Part shown: positions 1-8,900 of the stretch, piece after piece
How the letters are laid out: each line of letters starts with the position of its first letter
Position numbering within the stretch: the first letter of the stretch is position 1
Assembly (NCBI RefSeq): GCF_035818615.1
Contig: NZ_JAYKZY010000002.1
Span: 188,501 to 252,500 of the forward strand
Reading direction: 5' to 3'
Source of the DNA: Sphingobium sp. CR2-8
Lineage (GTDB): Bacteria; Pseudomonadota; Alphaproteobacteria; Sphingomonadales; Sphingomonadaceae
Length of the DNA: 64,000 nt
Program-made: the position numbers and the translations under genes
Notes under the pieces: model-generated
The model's database searches: none
Seen by the model: the letters and a program-made list of their open reading frames with translations, nothing else
What the model was told of the DNA's origin: nothing

Positions 1-234
1 CACGAACGTCGCACCCGCCGACGCGGACGACTGTACGCTGTCGACGCCGTGGGCAAGGCCGCCAAGCGCGGACGTGATGATCGGAAGCCGGGTGAGAGCG
101 AGTGCGAGCACGATCTGGATAGCCAATCCGGCGAGCACGGGCCGGAGGACGAAGGCACGGCGATTTTCCGAAATCAGCCACGCCAATCCCAAAAACACGA
201 CCACCCCGACGCAGGCGCGTATAATCTCACCCAA
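1..234 (-). CDS. nupC: NupC-type concentrative nucleoside transporter, N-terminal part only
   Basis: Partial gene running off the left edge; about 78 N-terminal residues are visible. They form a hydrophobic helix, then SENRRAF, a second hydrophobic stretch, and an end at SAGATFV. This is the layout of the N terminus of CNT-family nucleoside symporters, where the corresponding segment reads AGTSFVFG. An in-frame TAG lies just upstream, so the start is most likely the TTG at 234, preceded by the purine-rich GGAAAGGGAAG. It lies 85 bp downstream of rbsK on the same strand with a LacI-type operator in the gap, suggesting nucleoside uptake feeding ribose phosphorylation. The family call rests on a short segment. 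Confidence 0.72.
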   Translation of the reverse strand, partial: MGEIIRACVGVVVFLGLAWLISENRRAFVLRPVLAGLAIQIVLALALTRLPIITSALGGLAHGVDSVQSSASAGATFV

Positions 235-284
235 ACCCGCTTCCCTTTCCGCTGCGACTGCAACATTTTCGACGCACTAATAAG

Positions 285-296
285 TTAAACGTTTCA
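285..296. promoter_or_regulatory. LacI-family operator upstream of nupC
   Basis: TTAAACGTTTCA is a near-perfect palindrome, one base different from the perfect TGAAACGTTTCA site upstream of rbsK. It lies between the rbsK stop and the nupC start. Central-CG palindromes of this form are typical LacI/GalR-family operators. Its pairing with the second site and the adjacent LacI gene supports it as a binding site for that regulator. Confidence 0.7.
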
Positions 297-318
297 TATC
301 TTCTCGATCGACATTCGT

Positions 319-1263
319 CTAGTGTGACAGATGCGGCTGCACCCGCGCTCGCGACGCCAGAAATTCATCGACTTCGTCGGCCGTCGGCAATGCGGTTGCT
401 GCCCCGGCTTTGCGGACCGCGATCGATGCGGCGGCATTCGCCCGTTCGATCGCCGCCCCCAAGGCCAGGCCATCGGACAGCGCCGCGACCAATGTGCCGC
501 AGAAACAGTCGCCCGCACCGGTGGTATCGACCGCCTCCGCCTGATGGGCCGACACGACAAGTTTCGCGCCGCTCCTGATCGCGATCACTCCGGCGCGTCC
601 TCTGGTGACGATCACGGTCTGGTCGTCCCGTGACAGCAGCGCCTTGGCGGCATCGCCGATCTGATCTTCGGTCAGGCCGCTGACCGATGAGCCGATATAG
701 GCCCCGAGTTCAGGCTCATTGATGACCAGGATGTCGCAAAAAGGAAACAACCGCTTGCCGTCCAGCTTCGCCGGCGCGGCGTTGAGAATACATGTGCTGC
801 CCGCTCGACGTGCCGTGCGAAGGAATGCGGCGATCGTGGCTAGTGGCGTCTCGAACTGCGCCAACGCGTACCGGGCAACAGGAAGGCGATGTTCGAAATC
901 CGACGGTGCCAGCGTTCGGTTGGCGCCTTGATCGACGACGATCAGATTCTCACCGGCGCCATTGACCAGGATCGTCGCAAGTCCGGTGGGACTGTGCTCC
1001 CGCCGCCATATGCCGTCCACATCGACGCCACTTTGCGCGAGATAGTCGATGAGTGCGGTGCCACGGTCATCGGAGCCGACGGCGGCGATCATCGCCACCG
1101 TCTTGTTCATGCGGGCGGCGGCGACCGCCTGATTGCCGCCCTTGCCACCCGCACTCACTGACAGACGATCCGCCAGCACCGTCTCACCCGGCGTGGGGAA
1201 GGTCGCGACATGGAACGAGAAATCCGTATTCAAGCTGCCGAGAACGACAATATCAAAAGCCAT
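319..1263 (-). CDS. rbsK: Ribokinase (PfkB family)
   Basis: Phosphorylates ribose (or a related pentose/nucleoside sugar) with ATP in the cytoplasm. It is 314 residues, normal for the family. GGKGGNQ at residues 39-45 is the first PfkB signature region. DTTGAGD at about 246-252 is the second, with Asp252 as catalytic base and the anion hole just before it. It is transcribed away from the LacI gene and towards nupC. A perfect TGAAACGTTTCA palindrome lies 14 bp upstream of the ATG. Together with nupC this suggests that nucleoside-derived or free ribose is the substrate; the exact sugar cannot be read from sequence. Confidence 0.9.
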   Translation of the reverse strand: MAFDIVVLGSLNTDFSFHVATFPTPGETVLADRLSVSAGGKGGNQAVAAARMNKTVAMIAAVGSDDRGTALIDYLAQSGVDVDGIWRREHSPTGLATILVNGAGENLIVVDQGANRTLAPSDFEHRLPVARYALAQFETPLATIAAFLRTARRAGSTCILNAAPAKLDGKRLFPFCDILVINEPELGAYIGSSVSGLTEDQIGDAAKALLSRDDQTVIVTRGRAGVIAIRSGAKLVVSAHQAEAVDTTGAGDCFCGTLVAALSDGLALGAAIERANAAASIAVRKAGAATALPTADEVDEFLASRARVQPHLSH

Positions 1264-1276
1264 CTGCCATTTGCCA

Positions 1277-1288
1277 TGAAACGTTTCA
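1277..1288. promoter_or_regulatory. LacI-family operator in the rbsK/lacI divergent promoter
   Basis: TGAAACGTTTCA is a perfect 12-bp palindrome 14 bp upstream of the rbsK start, in the 117-bp divergent gap to the LacI gene. A close copy lies upstream of nupC at 285-296. A regulator here could control rbsK directly and its own gene through the shared gap. Confidence 0.78.
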
Positions 1289-1380
1289 CTTAATATGGTG
1301 GATATGATGTTTGAAGTCCGTTAGCAAGTCCATGCCGTGACGATCCATTCGTCCGGGTGAGCATCGACGGAAGGGCGATC

Positions 1381-2379
1381 TTGGCGAAGCGCATTACATT
1401 GAAGGATGTCGCAAAGGCGGCCGGGGTTTCGCTGGCCAGTGCGTCCTATGCCGTGAACAGGACAGGATCGTTGGGCGAGGAGTCGCGCATTCGTATCCTG
1501 CGCGTCGCAGAAGACCTCGGATACCGCCAGAATATGAGCGCGAAGGCGACGCGGACGGGAAAGACCGGAACGATCGGACTCGTCGTTCCCGATCTGACCA
1601 ACCCGTTTTTCCCCACGCTCGCGCAATCCGTCGTGCAGCGCGCGCGCCACCACGACTATAGCGTCTTCGTCACGGATACCGGGGGCGTCGACGACCTTGA
1701 GAAGGAAGTGCTGAAGGTTCTGGCGGAGCGTGGCGTGGACGGCATCGTCTGGTTCCCGATCCGCGACGTCGACACGGCGGGTGCCAGCATCGCCGATATC
1801 CCGACGATCGTCGTCGATCGATCGGTGCCGGGTTTCGAGACGATCCAGGCCGACTATGCCGGCGGCGGCCGCGCGGCGATCGCGCACCTCATCGAACTGG
1901 GCCACCGTCATATCGGCGTGATCTGCGGACCGATGGATATCGCCAGCATGCGCGACCGGTGCGAAGCGGCGATCCAGACAATCCGGTCCCAGGCGGAATT
2001 GAGCTTCGTCGTCGAGAACAGCTTCTCGATCGATCTGGACGGTCAAGTCGTCGATGCGCTCGATGCCGGCACGGCCACGGCGGTGTTCGTGGGCGCCGAT
2101 CTGATCGCGCTCGGCGTGATGCGGCATGTCCAGGCGCGAGGGCAGCGGGTCCCGGAGGATCTCTCGGTCATCGGCTTCGACGACATCCCGTGGGCCGCGA
2201 TGAGCACGCCGCCGTTGACGACGATCGAAATGCCTGTGGAGGACATGGCAGGCGAAGCGGTGGACGCACTGGTGCGTCGGATCGAGGATCAGATCCATCT
2301 CAAACGGCGCGTCATCCTGGAAACGGTGATGATCGAACGATGCTCGACCGCACCGCATCCCCAGGTCGCGATTAGCTGA
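1381..2379 (+). CDS. LacI-family transcriptional regulator
   Basis: DNA-binding sugar-responsive repressor. The N terminus KRITLKDVAKAAGVS is the classic LacI helix-turn-helix, followed by the hinge region and a periplasmic-binding-protein-like effector domain (IGLVVPDLTNPFF onward, ending with VIGFDD and PPLTTI motifs). I prefer the TTG at 1381, because GGAAGG sits 6-7 bases upstream and the protein then starts immediately before KRITLKDV. A GTG at 1357 is in frame but has no good ribosome site. It is divergent from rbsK. The two TGAAACGTTTCA-like sites at 1277 and 285 are its probable operators; the inducer is likely ribose or a nucleoside, by context only. Confidence 0.88.
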   Translation: MAKRITLKDVAKAAGVSLASASYAVNRTGSLGEESRIRILRVAEDLGYRQNMSAKATRTGKTGTIGLVVPDLTNPFFPTLAQSVVQRARHHDYSVFVTDTGGVDDLEKEVLKVLAERGVDGIVWFPIRDVDTAGASIADIPTIVVDRSVPGFETIQADYAGGGRAAIAHLIELGHRHIGVICGPMDIASMRDRCEAAIQTIRSQAELSFVVENSFSIDLDGQVVDALDAGTATAVFVGADLIALGVMRHVQARGQRVPEDLSVIGFDDIPWAAMSTPPLTTIEMPVEDMAGEAVDALVRRIEDQIHLKRRVILETVMIERCSTAPHPQVAIS

Positions 2380-2528
2380 ACAGCCTTTCCGAATTTCCCG
2401 CACCCCCTCAAACGGTCATCTTCCCGTTCGAGCATTCCTGCAATACGGGCCGCAATCTCCAATTGGCATTATCGACAAACCGCCCTATGAGCGCGAACGA
2501 GCGGGCGCTACGCGCCTGATCATGATCG

Positions 2529-2742
2529 CGCCGGTGCCTCGAAAGAGGCTTAAAATGGGAAGGCGGTGCGGATGGTCCTCCATCCAAATCCGCAGCTGTC
2601 CCTGCAACTGTAAGCGGCGAGCGCGATGCACATCGCGCCCTTTGTGAAAAAGGGGCGCAGCCACTGGGCTGGACGATCTGTCCTGAAGGCCTGGGAAGGC
2701 GTGCATCAAGCCCTGACCCGCGAGCCAGGAGACCTGCCGGCG
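2529..2742 (+). ncRNA. Cobalamin riboswitch upstream of btuB1
   Basis: The stretch has the hallmarks of an AdoCbl riboswitch: a CGCCGG/CCGGCG P1 stem at 2529-2534 and 2737-2742, the conserved CCCTGCAACTGTAAGC core near 2600, and the B12 box AGCCAGGAGACCTGCC at 2723-2738. It precedes a TonB receptor and cobW-cobN-cobO, and probably represses them when adenosylcobalamin is abundant. The remaining leader (2743-2956) holds no gene; a GGGCGAGCGCCC palindrome near 2845 could be part of the expression platform. The 2380-2528 stretch downstream of the LacI gene shows nothing recognisable. Confidence 0.93.
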
Positions 2743-2956
2743 TTTTGGTCGCTCTTGCCTGGGTCCAGGGGATGGTCGAGGCACGGTATGTTTCCGTCTG
2801 AGCGACGAGTGTGTGCGGCTGGGGCCGTGCGGTCACGCGTCCATGGGCGAGCGCCCGATCATGGCGCTTGCCCGGCTACCGCTTGTCGTCGGCTCCAGGC
2901 CGCCGACTGAGCGGCGCGCCCCCGCCCAGGTTGCTCTGGCGCTTGAGGGGGTAGTT

Positions 2957-4903
2957 ATGACCAAGATTTTTGCCATATCCGTTTCGATATTCGCCGTCGC
3001 CAGCAGCGGCGCGGCGCTCGCCCAATCCAACCCGACCCTGCCGACCACGAACGACAAGGGCGAGACGATCGTCGTCACGGCTTCCCGGTCGGGCGATGCG
3101 GTGCGCGTGGACCAGCTGGGCGCTTCGGTCACCGTGCTGGACGCGCAGGCGCTCGAAACCCGCCAGACTCGCATCGTGTCCGACATCCTGCGCGACGTTC
3201 CGGGTGTGGCGGTCAGTCGCACCGGTGCGATCGGCGGCTTTACGCAGGTTCGTATTCGTGGGTCGGAAAGCAATCACGTCCTCGTCCTCATCGACGGGAT
3301 CGAGGCGTCCGATCCCTATTATGGCGAATATGATTTCGGTACGCTGATCGCCGATCCTGCGGCCAAGGTGGAAGTGCTGCGCGGCCAGCAATCCTCGCTC
3401 TACGGGTCTGATGCGATCGGTGGCGTGATCCAATATATCACGCTCACCGGCGCGGAAGCTCCTGGCTTTTCCGCCCGTGCCGAAGGCGGATCGTTCGGCA
3501 CCTTCACCGGCGGCGTTCGCGCGGCCGGGGTCAGCGGCACGCTCGACTATGCGCTTTCCGGCTCCTATTATCGCACCGATGGCATAGCGACCGCGCGCTA
3601 TGGCACGCGCAAATTGGGTTCGGACAGCGCGGGCCTGAGCGCCAAGCTGATCTGGTCGCCTGCCGACAATGTGAAGATCACTGGCGTCGCCCGCTACAGC
3701 CTGACCGACGCCGACACCGACGACACCGAATTTGATCCGTCCAGTCCTCTGTTCGGCTATGTGGTCGACACGCCCGGCATGCGCTTCAAGAACCAGGCCT
3801 TTTACGGCCTTGTCCGCGCCGAGTTGACCGCGCTCGATGGCCGCTGGACCAATGCCGTGTCGGCCCAGTTGGCGGACACCACGCGCAAGGGCTACACCGC
3901 TTTCGGGCGCAATGCGGGCGACAAGGGGCAGCGCTATAAAGGCAGCGCGGAATCCAGCCTGCGTTTCGGCACGGACAGCGTCGCCCTCCGTCTGACCGCC
4001 GCCGTCGATGTGGAGCGCGAGCAGTTCCAGAACACCACACCCTCCGCCTTCGTCTTTCGGGGCAAGCGACACACGGACAATGTCGGTCTGGTCGGGCAAT
4101 ATGAACTGTTGGTCGATGACGCCCTGTCGCTGGGCGCGTCGATCCGCCGGGACGAAAACGACCGGTTCGACGATGTCACGACCTGGCGCGCGCAGGGCAG
4201 CTATCGCTTCGCCACCGGCACCCGCATCCGCGGCGCCTATGGCACCGGCGTCAAGAATCCGGGCTATTACGAACTCTATGGCTATTCGGATGGCCGCTAT
4301 ATCGGCAACCCGAACCTGAAGCCGGAAAAGTCGGAAGGCTGGGAAGCCGGGATCGAGCAGAGCTTCGGCGACAATCTGGCGACGGTCGGCGCGACCTATT
4401 TCGATTCGCGGCTGAAGGATGAAATCTTCACCAGCTATCCCGCGCCGACCTTCGTCGCGACCCCGGACAATCGCACCACCCGGTCGAAACAGTGCGGCGT
4501 CGAAGTGTTCGTCAGCGCCCGGCCGGTCCCGCAGATCCGGCTGGACGCAGCCTACACCTATCTCAAGGCGCGGGAAAATGGCGTCGAGGAAGTCCGCCGC
4601 CCCAGGCATGTCGCCAGCTTCAACGCAACCGTCTTCAGCAAGGACGAGCGTTTCTCCGGTACGCTGACCATGCGCTATAACGGGCGGCAGAGCGACGTCG
4701 CCTTCACCGACCCCAGCTATGTCCCGGTCGGCGTATCGCTCCGCGAATATGTGCTGGTGAACCTCAACGCCGAATATAAGCTCACCCCGGCCATCACCCT
4801 CTTCGGTCGCGTCGAAAATCTGGCGGACGAGGCGTACGAAGAGGTGTTCAGCTACGCCACCGCCGGTCGCGCGGGCTATGGCGGTGTGCGCGTCCGCTTC
4901 TGA
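2957..4903 (+). CDS. btuB: TonB-dependent vitamin B12 receptor (BtuB-like)
   Basis: Outer-membrane receptor for corrinoids, about 648 residues. The ATG at 2957 is chosen because it gives a clean signal peptide (MTKIFAISVSIF ... ALAQS) after a GAGGGGG ribosome site; an in-frame upstream ATG would add an implausible 48 residues. A TonB box (ETIVVTASR) follows the mature N terminus, then the plug domain (RGQQSSLYGSDAIGG), and the protein ends in an aromatic beta-barrel strand (VRVRF). It is the first gene after a cobalamin riboswitch and leads into cobW-cobN-cobO. A second BtuB-like receptor lies at 13399; the two may differ in corrinoid preference. Confidence 0.9.
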   Translation: MTKIFAISVSIFAVASSGAALAQSNPTLPTTNDKGETIVVTASRSGDAVRVDQLGASVTVLDAQALETRQTRIVSDILRDVPGVAVSRTGAIGGFTQVRIRGSESNHVLVLIDGIEASDPYYGEYDFGTLIADPAAKVEVLRGQQSSLYGSDAIGGVIQYITLTGAEAPGFSARAEGGSFGTFTGGVRAAGVSGTLDYALSGSYYRTDGIATARYGTRKLGSDSAGLSAKLIWSPADNVKITGVARYSLTDADTDDTEFDPSSPLFGYVVDTPGMRFKNQAFYGLVRAELTALDGRWTNAVSAQLADTTRKGYTAFGRNAGDKGQRYKGSAESSLRFGTDSVALRLTAAVDVEREQFQNTTPSAFVFRGKRHTDNVGLVGQYELLVDDALSLGASIRRDENDRFDDVTTWRAQGSYRFATGTRIRGAYGTGVKNPGYYELYGYSDGRYIGNPNLKPEKSEGWEAGIEQSFGDNLATVGATYFDSRLKDEIFTSYPAPTFVATPDNRTTRSKQCGVEVFVSARPVPQIRLDAAYTYLKARENGVEEVRRPRHVASFNATVFSKDERFSGTLTMRYNGRQSDVAFTDPSYVPVGVSLREYVLVNLNAEYKLTPAITLFGRVENLADEAYEEVFSYATAGRAGYGGVRVRF

Positions 4904-4963
4904 CCTGACCCCTGCGCCGCCGTCCGTCAGCGGCGCACAAGACCATCTGGAAGGAGAAGCCGC

Positions 4964-5998
4964 GTGAGCAAAGTGCCCACTACCGTCATCACGGGATTCC
5001 TGGGCGCGGGCAAGACCACGCTCGTCCGCCACCTGCTACAGAATGCGAAGGGGCGCCGCCTGGCGCTCATCATCAATGAATTTGGCGACGTCGGCGTCGA
5101 TCGCGAACTGGTCAAGGGCTGCAACGACGCGGCCTGCCCGGAAGACGATATCGTCGAACTGGCCAATGGCTGCATCTGCTGTACCGTGGCCGACGATTTT
5201 CTGCCGACCATGCAGAAGCTGCTCGACCGGCCCAATCCGCCGGACCATATCATCATCGAAACCTCGGGCCTTGCCCTGCCGAAACCGCTGGTGAAGGCCT
5301 TCCAATGGCCCGACATCCGCACGCGGGCGACGGTCGATGGCGTGATCGCGCTGATCGATGCCGATGCGGTGGCGGCCGGTCGCTTCGCGACGGACGAAGC
5401 GGCGCTGGCGGCCGCCCGCGCGGCCGATCCCAATCTCGATCATGACAGCCCACTGGAGGAATTGTTCGAGGAGCAGCTGATCTGCGCCGACATGGTCGTG
5501 CTCAACAAGACCGACCTGGTCGATGCCGACAGCCTCCGCATGGTCGAAGCGCAAGTGAACGCCCATACCCGTCCCGGCGTGGGGATCGTGCGCGCAGCAC
5601 AGGGTGCGGTCGATCCGGCGGCACTGTTGGGACTGACCGCAGCGGCCGAGGATGATCTGGACGCTCGCCCGTCGCATATCGATGGCATGGAGGATCATGA
5701 CCATGACGATTTCGACAGCTTCATCCTGTCGGGTGGCGACGTCGCGGATGTGGACGCACTGATCGCTGGCCTGGGTGAAACGATCGCCGCGCATGACGTG
5801 CTGCGGATCAAGGGCATGGTGTCGGTCGCGGGCAAAGCGTCCCGCCTCGTCATCCAGGCCGTCGGCCCGCGCATCCAGCATTATTTCGACCGCGCGTGGA
5901 AGGACGGCGAAGCCCGCCACACCCAATTGGTGGTGATCGGCCAGAAGGGCCTGGATCGCGCGGCGATCGAACAGGCGCTGAAGGCGGTCATCGGCTGA
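4964..5998 (+). CDS. cobW: CobW-type GTPase/metallochaperone
   Basis: G3E-family P-loop GTPase associated with cobalt handling in cobalamin synthesis. It is 344 residues from a GTG start behind AAGGAGAA. The Walker A GFLGAGKTT lies at residues 11-19, the metal-binding CxCC motif (GCICC) at 69-73, and the NKTD base-specificity motif near 178. An acidic/histidine stretch (EDHDHDDF) precedes the C-terminal CobW_C domain. It sits 60 bp downstream of btuB1, and its stop overlaps the cobN start (TGATG), so the two are probably translationally coupled. The symbol follows its linkage to cobN; related COG0523 proteins can serve zinc. Confidence 0.9.
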   Translation: MSKVPTTVITGFLGAGKTTLVRHLLQNAKGRRLALIINEFGDVGVDRELVKGCNDAACPEDDIVELANGCICCTVADDFLPTMQKLLDRPNPPDHIIIETSGLALPKPLVKAFQWPDIRTRATVDGVIALIDADAVAAGRFATDEAALAAARAADPNLDHDSPLEELFEEQLICADMVVLNKTDLVDADSLRMVEAQVNAHTRPGVGIVRAAQGAVDPAALLGLTAAAEDDLDARPSHIDGMEDHDHDDFDSFILSGGDVADVDALIAGLGETIAAHDVLRIKGMVSVAGKASRLVIQAVGPRIQHYFDRAWKDGEARHTQLVVIGQKGLDRAAIEQALKAVIG

Positions 5999-8900
5999 TG
6001 CATCTGCTGTCCGCCACACCGGGAATGATATCCAGCGGTGACGAGGCGATCGACCTCGGCCAGTCGCCCGGCGATATCGTGATCCTGACCGTGGCGGACA
6101 GCGAACTGGCCTGCTTCGCCAAGGCGGCGGCCGCGCTGCCCGCTGGCGCGCCCAGCGTCCGCCTCGCCAACCTGCTGCAACTGCGCCATCCCTATTCGGT
6201 CGACCTCTATGTCGAAAAGGTGATCGCTCATGCGCAATTCGTTTGCGTCATCCTGCTCGGTGGCAAGAGCTACTGGCCCTATGGCATAGACGAAATCGCG
6301 CAGGTGGCGCGAACGCGCGGTATCGCCTTCGCCGCGATAGCCGACGGGCGGGAGGATGATCCCTCTCTCGACCGCGCCTCGACCGTGCCTGCCGAACGCA
6401 TCGCCCGGCTGCGCGACTATCTGCGGCAGGGCGGCGCCGCCAACGCACTGGCCTTTCTGCGCACCGCCGCGCGGACCATCGGGCGGGATGCGGGGACGCC
6501 TGACGATCCCGTCCCGGTCGCCGACGCGGGTCTCTATGTGCCGGGGATCGACCGCCCAGGATTGTCCGACCTGCGCCGCCGCTGGAGGCCGGATGCGCCT
6601 GTCGCCTGCCTGGTCTTCTACCGCGCCTTGATGGTCGCCGGGACGCTGGACGCGGTCGACGCGATGATCGCCGCGCTCGAAGCGCGTGGCTTCAACGTCG
6701 CGCCCGTCCATGTCCGCGCCTTGCGCGAACCTTTCGCCATGGACTGGCTGGGCAGCCTGCTCAGTGAAGTGGCGCCGGACGTGATCGTCAATGCCACCAG
6801 CTTTGCGGCATCCTCGACCTCCGAACCACGCACCGCCAGCGTGCTGGAACGCGCCGACTGCCCGATTCTTCAGGTCGCCTTCGCAGGCGTGGAGGAAGGG
6901 GATTGGCAGGCATCGGCGCGCGGCCTTGGCCCTCGCGATCTCGCCATGAACGTGGCGCTGCCCGAAGTGGACGGCCGCATCTTCACCCGCGCCGTCGCCT
7001 TCAAGGCGGCCGAGCAATTCGACGCGGTCACGCAATGCGGCATCGTCGTCCCGCGCGTCGCGCCGGATCGCGTGGCCTTCGTCGCCGACCTTGCGGCCAA
7101 TTGGGCAGACTTGCGTAGCACGCCGCCAGTCCGGCGACGTATCGCATTAGTCCTCGCCAACTATCCCAATCGCGACGGACGTATCGGCAATGGCGTCGGC
7201 CTGGACACGCCCGCCAGCGCCGCCGCAATCCTCGCTGCGCTGGCCGGGGCGGGCTATAATATCGGCGATGCGCCGACAGATGGCGCCGCCCTGATGCGCC
7301 TCATGACCGGCGGCGTGACCAACGATCTTTCGTCGCTCGGTCGCCCCGGCGAAGTGTCTCTACCGATCGCCGTCTATCGCACCGCCTTCGCCGCCATTCC
7401 GGCCGAAGCGCGCGCCGCCATGCTGGATCGCTGGGGCGAACCGGAAGCCGATCCCTTCGTGCGCGACGGGGCTTTCCGCCTCGCCGTGCATCGCTTCGCT
7501 GGTGTCGCTTTCGCTGTTCAACCGGCGCGCGGCTACCATATCGACCCCAAGGAAAGCTATCACGATCCGGCGCTGCCGCCGCCCCATGCCTATCTGGCCT
7601 TCCATCTCTGGCTGGCAAAGGATTTCGGCGCGCAGGCGGTGGTGCATGTCGGCAAACATGGCAATCTGGAATGGCTGCCGGGCAAGGCGGTTTCGCTCTC
7701 GCAAACCTGTTTTCCGGAAATCTGTGCTGGCCCCCTGCCGCAACTCTATCCCTTCATCGTCAACGATCCGGGCGAAGGCACGCAGGCGAAGCGGCGCATC
7801 GGCGCGGTGATCGTCGATCATCTGACGCCGCCTTTGACCCGCGCCGAAAGCTACGGGCCGCTCAAGCAACTCGAAGCGCTCGTGGACGAATATTATCTCG
7901 CCGCCGGGATGGACCCGCGCCGGATTGATCGCTTGCGGCGCGACATCATCGATCTCGCGCGTAGTCAGGGTTTGGACAAGGATGCCGGAGCGCAGGGCGA
8001 AGGCGACGACGCGCTTTCAGCCATCGACAATTATCTGTGCGAACTGAAGGAATTGCAGATCCGCGATGGTCTGCACATCTTCACCCGCTCGCCCGAAGGC
8101 ACGCTGCGCCGCGACCTGCTCGTCGCGATGGCCCGCACGTCGCGGGGGCTGGACCATGATGGGCAGGCGTCTTTGCTGCGGGCAATGGCGCAGGATCTGG
8201 ACCTCGATTTCGATCCGCTCGAATGCCGCATGGCCGATCGCTGGGATGGGCCGCATCCGCAGATATTGGCGGAAAGGACGACCGATCCCTGGCGAACGCT
8301 CGGCGATACGGTCGAACGCCTCGAACTGTTGGCGCAACTGCTGGTGGAGGGCATGGCGGCTCCCGGCCCGCGCAGCGCCGCCGTGATGGCGTCGGTCGCC
8401 GACGATCTCGCGCCGCGGGTCGATCGCTGTGGCGCGCAGGAAGCGGCGGGTCTGCTCGCGGGTCTGGATGGCCGCTTCGTCCTGCCCGGCCCGTCGGGCG
8501 CGCCGACTCGCGGTCGGCCCGATGTGCTGCCTACGGGGCGCAATTTCTTCTCGGTCGACACCCGCGCGGTGCCCACGGCAGTCGCGTGGGAATTGGGGAA
8601 GAAGTCCGCGCAACTTCTGGTCGAAGATTATTTCCAGCGTGAGGGCGAATATCCCGGCGCGATCGCCCTGTCCGCTTGGGGTACCGCCAATATGCGCACC
8701 GGTGGCGACGACATCGCGCAGGCGCTGGCTTTGATGGGGGTGCGCCCCCGCTGGGACTGGACATCGGGTCGCGTCGTCGGGTTCGAGATGATGACCGTGA
8801 CCGAACTCGGCCGTCCGCGCGTCGATGTCACCCTGCGCGTCTCCGGCTTTTTCCGCGACGCCTTTCCCGAACAGATCGACCTTGTCGACAGTGCCGCGCG

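Noticed and set aside
2876..5032. 718-codon open frame on the minus strand
   Set aside because: Antisense to btuB1, which has signal peptide, TonB box and plug motifs; the antisense protein is compositionally typical of shadow frames in high-GC genes.
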